From Andreprevotia chitinilytica DSM 18519 (GTDB lineage: Bacteria > Pseudomonadota > Gammaproteobacteria > Burkholderiales > Chitinibacteraceae): a DNA stretch of 64,000 nucleotides. The notes beneath the pieces were generated by a model. That model searched no databases, was not told the origin of the DNA, and worked only from the letters and a program-made list of their open reading frames with translations. The stretch covers positions 1 through 64,000 of the forward strand of contig NZ_JONM01000013.1 in NCBI RefSeq assembly GCF_000711875.1, written 5' to 3'. Shown piece after piece: positions 43,654 to 52,864 of this stretch (position 1 is the first letter of the stretch; each line of letters begins with the position of its first letter). A program made the translations under genes and the position numbers.

Positions 43654-44580
43654 CTAATTACCGAACCGGCTGCCGGCAGCGATGGGCGTGCCAGCGAGAA
43701 AGGCGGTGGCGTCAAGCCGTTTACCGCCGGCCTTTTGTAGTTCGGTGACTGCAAGCGCATTTTCGCCGCAGGCGATCACGATGCCGTCGCGGTCGGCGCG
43801 CAACACTTCGCCGGGTTGGCCGGTACCGGTCGTCGGCGTGGCCCGCCAGATTTTGACCGGGGTGCCATCCAGCGTTGTCTGTGCGGAGGGGAAGGGGTTG
43901 AAGGCGCGGATCATCAGGTCGAGTGCGCTGGCGGACTTGGCCCAGTCGATTTGCGATTCTTCTTTTTTGAGCTTTTCGGCGTAGGTCACGCCTGCTTCCG
44001 GCTGCTGCGTGCGTTTGGACTGTAATGCGGGCAGATCGGCGAGGGCGGCGACGATGGCTTCGGCGCCTTGTGCCATCAGCTTGTCGTGCAGCGTATGCGC
44101 GGTATCCACTGCCGCAATCGGCGTGACGTGCACGCTGAGCATGTCGCCGGTATCGAGGCCAGCGTCCATCTGCATGATGGTGATGCCGGTTTGAGCATCG
44201 CCCGCCAGGATCGCACGCTGGATTGGCGCCGCGCCGCGCCAGCGTGGCAACAGTGAGGCGTGGATGTTCAGGCAGCCGAGCGTCGGCATATCGAGTACGG
44301 CTTGCGGCAGGATGATGCCGTAGGCGGCTACGATCATTGCATCGGCGTTGATGGCTGCGACCGGGGCTTGTTGCTCCGGCGTGCGCAGCTTTTCCGGCTG
44401 ATAGACCGGCAAACCGTGTTTTTCTGCAACAACTTTCACCGGCGATGGCGTGAGCTTCATGCCGCGGCCGGCAGGGCGATCAGGCTGGGTCAGGACGAGA
44501 ACGATTTCGTGACCGGCGGCGATCAGCGCTTCGAGCGCTGCAGCGGCAAAATCAGGCGTGCCAGCAAAGATGAGTTTCAT
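43654..44580 (-). CDS. fmt: Methionyl-tRNA formyltransferase
   Basis: The protein has 308 residues. It formylates initiator Met-tRNA using 10-formyl-tetrahydrofolate. The N-terminal catalytic domain has MKLIFAGTPDFAAAAL, TQPDRPAGRGMKL and the signature LNIHASLLPRWRGAAPIQRA with the catalytic Asn-His, followed by TGITIMQMDAGLDTGDML, where the Asp is conserved. The C-terminal OB-like tRNA-binding domain follows (PVKIWRATPTTG, GDGLAVTELQKAGGK-like end). It lies directly downstream of def in the same direction, the usual def-fmt pair for protein N-terminal processing. Length matches E. coli Fmt (315). Confidence 0.97.
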   Translation of the reverse strand: MKLIFAGTPDFAAAALEALIAAGHEIVLVLTQPDRPAGRGMKLTPSPVKVVAEKHGLPVYQPEKLRTPEQQAPVAAINADAMIVAAYGIILPQAVLDMPTLGCLNIHASLLPRWRGAAPIQRAILAGDAQTGITIMQMDAGLDTGDMLSVHVTPIAAVDTAHTLHDKLMAQGAEAIVAALADLPALQSKRTQQPEAGVTYAEKLKKEESQIDWAKSASALDLMIRAFNPFPSAQTTLDGTPVKIWRATPTTGTGQPGEVLRADRDGIVIACGENALAVTELQKAGGKRLDATAFLAGTPIAAGSRFGN

Positions 44581-44644
44581 GGGCAGAGGGCTAGCGAAAG
44601 CGGAAGGGGGTGGACTTTACGCCTCACCCCCGCGCTTTATACCT

Positions 44645-45148
44645 TTACATCGTTTGGCGTTGATTCTTTTTGAGTTTCTGCAGAATGCGATTGAGCTTCA
44701 AGCGCGACAGCTTTTCGACAAATACCTTGCCATCCAGATGATCGATTTCATGCTGAATGCAAATGGCCAGCAGGCCAGTCGCTTCGATTCTCAATTCTTT
44801 TCCGGTTTCATCAAATGCCTTCACGACGATGTGCTCGGCGCGTTCGACTTCTTCATAAATACCCGGTACGGACAAGCAGCCTTCTTCAGACTTGGTCTTG
44901 CCGTCCATTTCAATGATTTCCGGATTGACCAGTATTTGCAGCTTGTCTTTTGTCTCGGAAATGTCGACGACGATCAGGCGTTCGTGCACGTTGACTTGCG
45001 TTGCCGCAAGCCCGATTCCAGGCGCGACGTACATCGTTTCGGCCATGTCGGCGGCCAGTTGTTTCAATCGGGCGTCAAATTGCTTCACCGGTTTTGCAAC
45101 GGTGTGCAAGCGTTCGTCCGGATAATGCAATATATTCAGAATGGCCAT
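44645..45148 (-). CDS. def: Peptide deformylase
   Basis: The protein has 167 residues, the usual type 1 length. All three signature motifs are intact: [10 protein letters not shown] (motif 1), EGCLSVPG with the metal-binding Cys (motif 2), and QHEIDHLDG with the two metal-binding His and catalytic Glu (motif 3). It removes the formyl group from nascent proteins at the ribosome exit, undoing the action of the adjacent fmt product. It is divergent from the LysM gene with an 82-base shared upstream region. A GGGGGTG/CACCCCC hairpin follows the gene before fmt. Confidence 0.97.
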   Translation of the reverse strand: MAILNILHYPDERLHTVAKPVKQFDARLKQLAADMAETMYVAPGIGLAATQVNVHERLIVVDISETKDKLQILVNPEIIEMDGKTKSEEGCLSVPGIYEEVERAEHIVVKAFDETGKELRIEATGLLAICIQHEIDHLDGKVFVEKLSRLKLNRILQKLKKNQRQTM

Positions 45149-45230
45149 GGTTGCTTGCGGCTTAAAAAGTTTGTATGCAGAATCATTGGATAACCAATCA
45201 CACAGCGCAGCCGATTAAGGTCTGCGCGGG

Positions 45231-46307
45231 ATGAGCGCGACAATGCGAAAAACGATTATATCTCTTCTTTTGGCCATCGGTGCCGCTGCGGGTTCCGTGC
45301 AGGCCGATACACTGGCGTTGCAGAACGATGTGCCTGACCGCTATGTGGTGGTTAAAGGAGACACCTTGTGGGGTATCTCCGGCAAATTCCTCAAACAGCC
45401 TTGGCGCTGGCCGGAAATCTGGCAGATGAACAAGGAAGAGATCAAGAACCCGCACTGGATTTATCCGGGCGACGTGGTAGTGCTGGATCGCTCCAGCGGG
45501 CAGCCGCGGCTGAAGTTGCTGAAATCCGACAAGGTCGGCAATCGCCCGACCGGCCCGGTTCGTCTTTCCCCGCAAGTGCGGATCGAGGACATGGCGAATG
45601 GCGCGGTGTCGAGTATTCCATACGGTTCCATCCAGCCCTTCCTGAAGCGCCCGTTATTGATCGAGCCGCAGGAAATGGACAAAGCGCCGCGGATTGCCGC
45701 CGGTCCGGACAACCGCGTGGTGTATGCCACTGGCGACAAGATTTACGCGACCAATCTGACGGGCGAGGTGGGCGACAACTGGCAGGTGTTCCATCCCAGC
45801 AAGGCGCTGATCGATCCGGATGATCCTGACCACAAGCGTGTGCTTGGTTACGAGGTGAAATACCTGGGCGAAGCGCGTGTGGAGGCCGTTGGCGAAGTAT
45901 CCACCATGCGTTTACTAAGCTCCGCTGAAGAAATCGTGCCGGGCGACCGTTTGGTGCACACAGAAGAGGCGACGTTCGTCAACTATGTGCCGCATGCGCC
46001 GGCGCAGGGCGTGAAAGGTCGGATCGTGTCGGCTTATGGCGGCATTGGCGAATTCGGTCAGTATGCAACTGTCGTGGTGAACAAAGGCTCGCTGGATGGC
46101 CTGGATATCGGCAGCGTGTTATTCACTTATAAGCAGGGCCGCTTGATCAAGACGGTGGATGGCGAGAAGGAAGGTCTGAAGACGCCACCAGAGAAAAACG
46201 CCAATCTGTTCATCTATCGGGTCTTCCCGTCGGTGTCCTACGGCCTGCTGCTGGATACCACCAGCCCGGTCAACCTTGGTGACGAGGTGCGTTCACCACC
46301 GAACTAA
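45231..46307 (+). CDS. Exported LysM-domain protein
   Basis: The protein has 358 residues from the ATG at 45231; the ATG at 45243 is an equally possible start. A signal peptide is visible (TIISLLLAIGAAAGSVQA). One LysM domain (about 35-85) reads YVVVKGDTLWGISGKFLKQ with IYPGDVVVLD at its end. LysM domains bind the GlcNAc parts of peptidoglycan. The remaining 270 residues have no known catalytic motif; segments such as GRIVSAYGGIGEFGQYATVV suggest a beta-rich fold. This LysM protein precedes dprA in many beta- and gammaproteobacteria, but no function is established. A terminator follows, so it is probably transcribed apart from dprA. Confidence 0.9.
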   Translation: MSATMRKTIISLLLAIGAAAGSVQADTLALQNDVPDRYVVVKGDTLWGISGKFLKQPWRWPEIWQMNKEEIKNPHWIYPGDVVVLDRSSGQPRLKLLKSDKVGNRPTGPVRLSPQVRIEDMANGAVSSIPYGSIQPFLKRPLLIEPQEMDKAPRIAAGPDNRVVYATGDKIYATNLTGEVGDNWQVFHPSKALIDPDDPDHKRVLGYEVKYLGEARVEAVGEVSTMRLLSSAEEIVPGDRLVHTEEATFVNYVPHAPAQGVKGRIVSAYGGIGEFGQYATVVVNKGSLDGLDIGSVLFTYKQGRLIKTVDGEKEGLKTPPEKNANLFIYRVFPSVSYGLLLDTTSPVNLGDEVRSPPN

Positions 46308-46325
46308 TTGGTGAACAACGCAACA

Positions 46326-46358
46326 AACGGCCACGCAAATGCGTGGCCGTTGTTTTTT
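46326..46358 (+). terminator. Intrinsic terminator after LysM gene
   Basis: AACGGCCACGC and GCGTGGCCGTT pair around AAAT and are followed by GTTTTTTC. A second, shorter hairpin (GTTCACCA/TGGTGAAC) overlaps the stop codon just before it. Confidence 0.88.
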
Positions 46359-46436
46359 CAGCACGCCATGTCAATGGGATTTCATGTTCGATGGCCGTTT
46401 TAAGGACGGCCGCTTGGTGTCTTCAAGGGAGTTGCA

Positions 46437-47567
46437 ATGCCGCTAGATGGCGACAGTCGGGATTGGTTGAGATTTGGCTTGGTTCCCGGAATAGGCCCTC
46501 GACGCCAATTGGCCATGTTGCGGGCGTTTGGCACCCCTCAGGCGGCCCGCGCCGCCAGCTTGCAGATGGTGGAGCCTTTGATCGGTGCCGGTGCGGCCAA
46601 GCGCTGGTGTGATGCCGCCCAAGCGCCGGAACCGGAGCGCGTCGAGCAAACACTCGAATGGCTTGCGGCGGCAGATCAACATCTGGTGACGCTGGCCGAT
46701 GCGGACTATCCGCAAAAGCTGCTCGATCTACCCGATCCGCCGGCCGTGTTCTACGCGAAGGGGCGTCGAGACTTGCTCGGTGCAGCGTCACTGGGCATCG
46801 TCGGCAGCCGCAATGCTACGCGGCAGGGCATCGAAAACGCCGAGCGCTTTGCCGATGTATTGAGCGTCGGTGGGATTGCGGTGATCAGCGGGTTGGCGGC
46901 CGGTATCGATGCGGCTGCTCATCGCGGCGGTCTACGCGGGCCGGGCTCGACCATCGCGGTGGTCGGCACCGGTCTGGATCGTGTTTATCCGGCCAGCAAT
47001 CGCGCCTTGGCACACGAGATCGCATCTGCCGGGGTCATCGTTTCCGAATTCCCGTTGGGCAGTGAGCCAAAGGCCGAACATTTTCCGCGCCGCAACCGCA
47101 TCATCGCCGCCCTGTCATTGGGAACGCTGGTCGTCGAGGCCACACTGGGCAGCGGTTCCCTGATCACCGCCAAGCAAGCGGTCGATCTGGGGCGTGAGGT
47201 ATTCGCGATACCGGGTTCGATCCATTCGCCGCAGTCGCGCGGTTGTCACCGCTTGATCAAGGATGGCGCCAAGCTGGTCGAATCGGCGGATGACATCCTG
47301 CTTGAACTAGACTGGCAAGTACGTCTGGCACCGCCGACGCATTTGGGGTCGCAACCATCCGTTACGCAGTCATCTGTCATGCCATTGCATGATGAAAAGG
47401 CCGCCCATGTACTGGATTGTCTGGGCTTCGATCCGGTTGATCTGGATATGCTGATGGCAAGAACCAGCTTGACGCTGGACACGCTCTGCGCAATCCTGCT
47501 CGGTTTTGAATTGTCCGGTGAGGTCGCTGCCTTGCCGGGTGGGCGATATCAGCGACTTGGAAAATAG
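46437..47567 (+). CDS. dprA: DNA-processing protein DprA
   Basis: The protein has 376 residues. GGGAG lies about six bases before the ATG. An N-terminal SAM-like helical region (WLRFGLVPGIGPRRQLAML) is followed by the Rossmann fold typical of DprA/Smf: LGIVGSRNATRQGIENAERF, VISGLAAGIDAAAHRGGL, VGTGLDRVYPASNRAL, FPRRNRIIAALS and EATLGSGSLITAKQAVD. The C-terminal winged-helix domain is present (VLDCLGFDPVDLDMLMARTS). DprA binds incoming single-stranded DNA during natural transformation and loads RecA. Its presence is compatible with chitin-induced competence as in Vibrio, but no competence regulator is in the window. It is followed closely by smg and topA. Confidence 0.96.
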   Translation: MPLDGDSRDWLRFGLVPGIGPRRQLAMLRAFGTPQAARAASLQMVEPLIGAGAAKRWCDAAQAPEPERVEQTLEWLAAADQHLVTLADADYPQKLLDLPDPPAVFYAKGRRDLLGAASLGIVGSRNATRQGIENAERFADVLSVGGIAVISGLAAGIDAAAHRGGLRGPGSTIAVVGTGLDRVYPASNRALAHEIASAGVIVSEFPLGSEPKAEHFPRRNRIIAALSLGTLVVEATLGSGSLITAKQAVDLGREVFAIPGSIHSPQSRGCHRLIKDGAKLVESADDILLELDWQVRLAPPTHLGSQPSVTQSSVMPLHDEKAAHVLDCLGFDPVDLDMLMARTSLTLDTLCAILLGFELSGEVAALPGGRYQRLGK

Positions 47568-47591
47568 CCGCGACGCCCCACATGGATGCTC

Positions 47592-48041
47592 ATGCTAGAC
47601 GTTCTCGCTTATCTTTTTGAAGCTTTTCACAATGCCGACGGCGTGCCGGAGATGTCGGTGCTCGCCCGTCAGTTGAGCAGCGTTGGTTTCGAGCAGGAAG
47701 AAATCCAGGAGGCGCTCGCGTGGTTGTCCGAGCTCTCGCAACTCGATACCGGCGCGTATAACGACATTCCCGATACGCCACGCTGGCTGCACCCGACCGA
47801 GTCGGCCAAGCTGGATGCCGAAGCGCTGACGTATTGGCTCTATCTCGAACAAGCTCGCGTGCTCACGCCAGCCGAGCGCGAAATGGCGCTGGACCGTGTA
47901 CTGGCGGATGACCACGATGAGATCGGTGCCGAGCGCCTGAAACTGATCGTGCTGATGGTTGTCTGGCGGAAACGTGATGAGCTTTCTAACCTTCTGATCG
48001 AAGAGATCCTTTTTGGCCGCAATGGCGCGACCTTGCATTGA
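47592..48041 (+). CDS. smg: Smg/DUF494 family protein
   Basis: The protein has 149 residues from the second ATG (47592), giving MLDVLAYLFEAF, which fits the family's usual start MFDVLxYLFE; an ATG two codons earlier is also open. It is a small soluble acidic protein with LARQLSSVGFEQEEIQEALAWL and a C-terminal half rich in Glu/Arg (LTPAEREMALDRVL, KLIVLMVVWRK). Smg is found between dprA and topA in most beta- and gammaproteobacteria. Its role is unresolved, although an involvement with DNA processing or the neighbouring genes is often assumed. The same context is kept here. Confidence 0.92.
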   Translation: MLDVLAYLFEAFHNADGVPEMSVLARQLSSVGFEQEEIQEALAWLSELSQLDTGAYNDIPDTPRWLHPTESAKLDAEALTYWLYLEQARVLTPAEREMALDRVLADDHDEIGAERLKLIVLMVVWRKRDELSNLLIEEILFGRNGATLH

Positions 48042-48071
48042 GCGCCCAACCGAATTCCCCGTCGAGGCCCC

Positions 48072-50360
48072 ATGGCTGAAAACCTGCTGATTGTCGAATC
48101 GCCATCCAAGGCGAAAACCCTGCAAAAATACTTGGGCAAGGATTTCCAGATCCTTGCTTCCTACGGCCACGTACGCGGTTTGGTGCGCAAGGACGGCTCG
48201 GTCGATACCGAACACGAATACAAGATGAAGTACCAAGTCATCGACAAGAACAAGAAACATGTCGATGCCATCTGTGCCGCTGTAAAAGACGCCAACAACG
48301 TCTACCTCGCATCTGACCCGGATAGAGAAGGCGAGGCGATTTCCTGGCACATCCTGGAAATCCTCAAGGGCAAGAAGCTGCTCGACAAGGACAAGATCTT
48401 CAAGCGCGTGGTGTTTCACGAAATCACCGAAACAGCGGTCAAGAACGCTGTTGCCAACCCGCGCGATATCGACAACAACCTCGTCAATGCTCAGCAGGCA
48501 CGTAGTGCGCTGGATTACCTGGTGGGCTTCAACCTGTCGCCGCTACTGTGGCGCAAGGTCCGCTCCGGTCTTTCCGCCGGCCGCGTGCAAAGCCCGGCGC
48601 TGCGTTTGATCTGCGAACGCGAGATCGAAATCCGCGCCTTTACCAGCCAGGAATACTGGACCATCCATCTGGACAGCCACAAAGGCCGCCAGAAGTTCGG
48701 CGCCAAGCTGAACGAATGGCAAGGCAAGAAGCTGGAGCAGTTCGATATCCCGACCGAAGCCGTGCAGGCTGACATCCTCAAGGCGCTGACCGGCGCCGAG
48801 GCCAAGGTCGTCAAGGTCGAGAAGAAAAAGAAATCGCGCAGCCCGGCCGCGCCGTTCACGACCTCCACATTGCAACAGGAAGGCGTGCGCAAGCTCGGCA
48901 TGACCACCGACCGCATCATGCGCACCGCGCAGCAACTGTATGAAGGGATCAATCTCGGCGGCGAAACCGTCGGCTTGATCACCTATATGCGTACCGACTC
49001 GGTGGCGTTGTCGAACGATGCGCTTGGCGAAATCCGCGACTACATCAGCGCCAATTTCGACAAGGACTACCTGCCCAGCGCGCCGGTCGCCTACAAGAAC
49101 AAATCCAAGAACGCACAAGAGGCGCACGAGGCCGTACGCCCGACGTCCATCCTGCGTTCGCCCGATTCGATCAAGGCTTTCCTGAGCCCGGATCAGTTCA
49201 AGCTTTACCAGATGGTCTGGAAGCGTACGCTGGCGTGCCAGATGTCCCCGGCCAAGTTCGATACCGTCGGTGTCGATATCCAGGTTGGCCCGCAAGCAGT
49301 GTTCCGCGCCAGCGGCCAGACATTGGTCTTCCCCGGCTTTATCGCCGTGTATCAGGAAGATGCTGATGACGTCGAAACCGACGAAGACGAAGCCCGTCTG
49401 CCGCCGCTCGAAGAAGGTGACGTGCTGCCGGTCGACAAGCTGTTTGGCGAGCAACACTTTACCCAACCGCCGCCGCGTTATTCGGAAGCGTCGTTGGTGA
49501 AAGCACTGGAAGAGTTCGGCATCGGCCGGCCTTCCACCTACGCCAGCATCATCAAAACGCTGAAAGATCGCGAATATGTCGATCTGGACAAGAAGCGCTT
49601 CATCCCGACCGATACCGGCGAAGTGGTGAACAAGTTCCTCACCGAACACTTCACCCAGTACGTCGACTACAACTTCACCGCCAAGCTGGAAGATCAGCTC
49701 GACGAGATCTCCAACGGCTCCCGCGAATGGGTGCCGGTGCTCGATGAGTTCTGGACCAAGTTCCATCAGCAGGTCGAAGAGAAGCAAGGACTCTCCCGCA
49801 AGGAAGTCACGCAGGAAGAGCTCGACGAAGCTTGCCCCAAGTGCGGCAACAAGCTCGCCATCCGCTTGGGCAAGCGGGGTCGCTTCATCGGCTGCACCAC
49901 CTATCCAGAATGCGATTACACCCGCAATCTGAATGAGGATGCCGACACCGCACCGCTGGAACCCGAAGTGGTGCCGGATCGTGTCTGCCCGGAATGCAGC
50001 AGCCCGTTGCATATTAAGACCGGCCGTTACGGCAAATTCATCGGCTGCTCGGCCTACCCGAAGTGCAAGCACATCGAACCGCTGGAGCAACCGAAAGACA
50101 CCGGCGTCGAGTGCCCGATGTGCCACAAGGGCACGCTGAAAGAGAAGAAGAGCCGCTACGGCAAGCTGTTCTACTCCTGCAGCACCTACCCGAAGTGCAA
50201 CTACGCCACGTGGGACCCGCCGATCGCAGAAGCCTGCCCGCAGTGCAAATGGCCGGTGCTGACGATCAAGACCACCAAGCGCCGCGGTGTCGAGAAGAAG
50301 TGCCCGCAGAAGGAATGCGGCTGGTCCGAGGTGATCGAGCCGCCGGCACCGAAGGAGTGA
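48072..50360 (+). CDS. topA: DNA topoisomerase I
   Basis: The protein has 762 residues of the bacterial type IA enzyme. The Toprim domain opens ENLLIVESPSKAKTLQKYLG and has SDPDREGEAISWH. The active-site Tyr lies in VGLITYMRTDSVALS. The four-domain toroid is complete, with ARSALDYLVGFNLSPLLW and RPSTYASIIKTL. Four C-terminal Cys4 zinc ribbons are visible from residue about 590 (CPKCGNKL, CPECSSPL, CPMCHKGT, CPQCKWPV). The enzyme relaxes negative supercoils behind RNA polymerase. It is shorter than E. coli TopA (865), but all catalytic parts are present. It ends in a strong terminator. GAGG four bases before the ATG is the likely ribosome binding site. Confidence 0.97.
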   Translation: MAENLLIVESPSKAKTLQKYLGKDFQILASYGHVRGLVRKDGSVDTEHEYKMKYQVIDKNKKHVDAICAAVKDANNVYLASDPDREGEAISWHILEILKGKKLLDKDKIFKRVVFHEITETAVKNAVANPRDIDNNLVNAQQARSALDYLVGFNLSPLLWRKVRSGLSAGRVQSPALRLICEREIEIRAFTSQEYWTIHLDSHKGRQKFGAKLNEWQGKKLEQFDIPTEAVQADILKALTGAEAKVVKVEKKKKSRSPAAPFTTSTLQQEGVRKLGMTTDRIMRTAQQLYEGINLGGETVGLITYMRTDSVALSNDALGEIRDYISANFDKDYLPSAPVAYKNKSKNAQEAHEAVRPTSILRSPDSIKAFLSPDQFKLYQMVWKRTLACQMSPAKFDTVGVDIQVGPQAVFRASGQTLVFPGFIAVYQEDADDVETDEDEARLPPLEEGDVLPVDKLFGEQHFTQPPPRYSEASLVKALEEFGIGRPSTYASIIKTLKDREYVDLDKKRFIPTDTGEVVNKFLTEHFTQYVDYNFTAKLEDQLDEISNGSREWVPVLDEFWTKFHQQVEEKQGLSRKEVTQEELDEACPKCGNKLAIRLGKRGRFIGCTTYPECDYTRNLNEDADTAPLEPEVVPDRVCPECSSPLHIKTGRYGKFIGCSAYPKCKHIEPLEQPKDTGVECPMCHKGTLKEKKSRYGKLFYSCSTYPKCNYATWDPPIAEACPQCKWPVLTIKTTKRRGVEKKCPQKECGWSEVIEPPAPKE

Positions 50361-50386
50361 CAGGGTTCATCGTCGCGCCAAGCCAA

Positions 50387-50424
50387 CAAGAAAAAAGCCG
50401 AGAAACATCTCGGCTTTTTTCTTG
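50387..50424. terminator. Strong bidirectional terminator
   Basis: A 17-bp perfect stem, CAAGAAAAAAGCCGAGA with its complement, has an AACA loop and A/T runs on both sides. It serves the converging topA and MHYT genes. Confidence 0.93.
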
Positions 50425-50449
50425 TGCGACGGTTTTACGAAAGATGCAT

Positions 50450-51730
50450 TCAAGGCATGACGAATGTCCCACCGGTATCTGGCTCGCTGCGTGGCGGGGT
50501 TTCCGGATGGGTGGTGCGCAGCATGCGCACGCGGGTCATCAAGGAATGCGGCGACAAGCCATCGGCTGGGTATTCCGCTGCGCCGACATCCGTGCCGATC
50601 TGACAGGCGCGCCCGTCGATCACCGTTGGTTGGCGCATCACCCCTTGCAGTGCGCTGATCAGGTCATTGGCGCTGGGGTGGGAGTAGCTGAGTACGGCAA
50701 AGCTGTGATGTCCCCAGCGCACGAGGGTGTCGCCTTCTCGCAGCAGGCCGCCGATGCGCTTGGCGACGGCGGTCAGCACCACCGCTTGGGTATCGACGCG
50801 CAGTTTCTTCACCAACTCATCAACGCCGTGCAGATCGATCACGCCGACCGAGAAGCGCCGCTGCGTGGCGTCCTCGGAGGTCACCAGCCGGTTGAGCAGG
50901 TCACGCAGCATGGTGCGGTTTGGCAGGCCGGTTTCCAGGTCTTCATACGTCATCCGGTACAGGCGTTCCGCCTCGGCCTGGGCGCGTAGCTTGGCGGCTT
51001 CGCGGGCCCGCGCTTCGGCATCGGCGCGAGAGAGCATCAGCGTGCCCATCAGCATCACTGCAGTGATCCCTGCCAGGGGTAGGCCGCCCCAGTTGCCGGA
51101 AAGCCCGCTACGGACGCTACAGATGGTGTTGGTGTCAAAGTTGGCTGCCGCCATGCCGGTATAGTGCATGCCGGCAATAGCCACCCCCATGACCAGCGCC
51201 GCCAGGAACCGGGCCTTGGAAAGCTTGCCGGAGTCGTGCTCACGCAATTTGAACGCGATGATCAACGCGACTGCCGAGGCGGAGACTGCGATCAGCGCTG
51301 AAGCACCAACCAGCGTGAAGTCATAGTTGATGCCGGGGCTGACCTGCATGGCTGCCATGCCGGTGTAATGCATCACGCAGATTCCGATGCCCATCAGCAC
51401 CGCGCCAAGGGTTACGGACCGAGCGCCAAGAGTGGACTGGCTGGCAAAGTGCAATGCTAGGGCCGAGACCGCGACTGCGGCCACCCAGGACAGCGCCGTC
51501 ATCGCGACGTTGTAAGTGACGGCGATAGGTAGCTCGAAAGCCATCATGCCGGTGAAGTGCATCGACCAGATGCCGGTCCCCATCGCGATCGATCCACCGA
51601 TCAGCCAGTCGCGCGCTCGGCGGGCTTCCGAAGCGGTGATGCGCCCGGCCAGGTCCAGCGCGGTGTACGACGCCAGCGATGCGACGACGTAAGAGACAAA
51701 AACGAGAAGAAAGTCGTATGAGCTATGCAT
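50450..51730 (-). CDS. MHYT membrane sensor with degenerate GGDEF domain
   Basis: The protein has 426 residues from the ATG at 51730, with GGAG nine bases upstream; an open frame to 51805 would add 25 unlikely residues. Seven transmembrane helices (about 7-245) carry the three MHYT motifs: SMHFTGMMAF, CVMHYTGMAAM and AGMHYTGMAAA. The His and Met residues are proposed to bind copper and to sense O2, CO or NO. A short coiled coil leads to a GGDEF-like domain (about 265-410, DLETGLPNRTMLRDLL). Its active site reads RWGHHSF instead of RxGGDEF, and the metal-binding Asp region is VIDLHGVDEL. It is therefore very unlikely to make cyclic di-GMP. It could bind GTP or interact with partners. It is a single gene. 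Confidence 0.9.
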   Translation of the reverse strand: MHSSYDFLLVFVSYVVASLASYTALDLAGRITASEARRARDWLIGGSIAMGTGIWSMHFTGMMAFELPIAVTYNVAMTALSWVAAVAVSALALHFASQSTLGARSVTLGAVLMGIGICVMHYTGMAAMQVSPGINYDFTLVGASALIAVSASAVALIIAFKLREHDSGKLSKARFLAALVMGVAIAGMHYTGMAAANFDTNTICSVRSGLSGNWGGLPLAGITAVMLMGTLMLSRADAEARAREAAKLRAQAEAERLYRMTYEDLETGLPNRTMLRDLLNRLVTSEDATQRRFSVGVIDLHGVDELVKKLRVDTQAVVLTAVAKRIGGLLREGDTLVRWGHHSFAVLSYSHPSANDLISALQGVMRQPTVIDGRACQIGTDVGAAEYPADGLSPHSLMTRVRMLRTTHPETPPRSEPDTGGTFVMP

Positions 51731-52073
51731 GGCGCATCTCCGGACTTTACAGCTACAGGTTGGTTGCGACATTTCGACGTTCCCCCTGTTTGCAGGAGGG
51801 AACATGGCAACAACTTTTCTGGTTTAGCCGGGGGTAGTGCGACCGCCAAGCGGTGTTTCCCGAGCGGAAGCACCGTTACCGTTGAGCGGCGTGAAAGACG
51901 CCCCCTTGCATGTCAGCTTGAACAGGTTTTATCAGCCTAAAACTTACCAATATCTGGCTGCATTGCTGTGGTTGCTGGTATTTCCTTTCAAAAATCTGGT
52001 TTGTTTTGGCTGGAAAAGTTGACAGGAAAGTTCTGTCCTACACCGATTTCATCCGACCAACGGCGCTTTTTCC
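51731..52073. other. Structured intergenic region upstream of the MHYT gene
   Basis: No protein-coding gene is recognised. On the plus strand GGAGGG precedes a 7-codon frame (51804-51827). The interval 51828-51905 folds well: GGGGG/CCCCC outer strands, CGGTGTTTCC-CGAGC-GGAAGCACCG, GGCGT-GAAAG-ACGCC, and an alternative ACCGC-CAA-GCGGT. It could be a structured leader of the minus-strand MHYT transcript or a small RNA. Confidence 0.4.
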
Positions 52074-52103
52074 CAAAAAAACAGCCCGCTGGACGGCGGG
52101 CTG
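52074..52103 (-). terminator. Intrinsic terminator of the glt operon
   Basis: On the minus strand CAGCCCGC and GCGGGCTG pair around a 6-base loop and are followed by seven T. It lies just after the ATPase gene. Confidence 0.9.
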
Positions 52104-52124
52104 CTGGGGCGATATTGCAGTAAC

Positions 52125-52853
52125 TCAGTGATGCAGAATCTTCGACAGGAACGTCTGAGCACGCTCGCTACGCGGCTGGCCGAAGAAGTCTTCCTTGGCC
52201 GCATCTTCAACGATGGCGCCGCGATCCATGAAGATCACGCGGTTGGCGACCTTGCGGGCAAAACCCATTTCGTGGGTCACGCACATCATGGTCATGCCTT
52301 CCTTGGCCAACTGCACCATCACGTCGAGCACTTCGTTGACCATTTCCGGGTCGAGCGCCGAGGTCGGCTCATCGAACAGCATGGCAATCGGGTCCATCGC
52401 CAGCGCACGTGCAATGGCAACGCGCTGTTGCTGACCACCCGAGAGCTGGCCGGGGAATTTCTGTGCTTGCGCTTTCAGGCCGACGCGATCGAGCAGCTTC
52501 AAGCCTTTTTCCATCGATTCTTCATGCCCGCGTCCGAGCACCTTCTCCTGCGCCAGGCACAGGTTTTCAGTGATCGAGAGGTGCGGGAACAGTTCGAAGT
52601 TCTGGAACACCATGCCGACTTTCGAGCGCAGCTTGGGCAGATTGGTCTTGGGATCGCCGACGGATGTGCCTTCGACAGTGATGGTGCCAGCCTGGAATGG
52701 CTCCAGCCCGTTCACGCATTTGATCAGCGTTGATTTGCCCGAACCGGACGGGCCGCAAACAACGACTACCTCGCCTTTTTGTACCTTGGTGGTGCAGTCG
52801 GTCAACACTTGGAACTCGCCGTACCACTTGCTGACGTTATTGATTTCAATCAT
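52125..52853 (-). CDS. gltL: Glutamate/aspartate ABC transporter ATP-binding protein
   Basis: The protein has 242 residues and is a complete ABC ATPase of the polar amino-acid (PAAT) family. Visible are Walker [12 protein letters not shown], the Q-loop [12 protein letters not shown], signature [16 protein letters not shown], Walker [14 protein letters not shown] and the switch His in [16 protein letters not shown]. It powers uptake through the GltJK permease. It is the last gene of gltI-gltJ-gltK-gltL, 12 bases after gltK, and is followed by a strong terminator. Length and motifs match E. coli GltL (241). The exact acidic amino-acid preference rests on the binding protein. Confidence 0.95.
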   Translation of the reverse strand: MIEINNVSKWYGEFQVLTDCTTKVQKGEVVVVCGPSGSGKSTLIKCVNGLEPFQAGTITVEGTSVGDPKTNLPKLRSKVGMVFQNFELFPHLSITENLCLAQEKVLGRGHEESMEKGLKLLDRVGLKAQAQKFPGQLSGGQQQRVAIARALAMDPIAMLFDEPTSALDPEMVNEVLDVMVQLAKEGMTMMCVTHEMGFARKVANRVIFMDRGAIVEDAAKEDFFGQPRSERAQTFLSKILHH

Positions 52854-52864
52854 TGATTAGGTCC

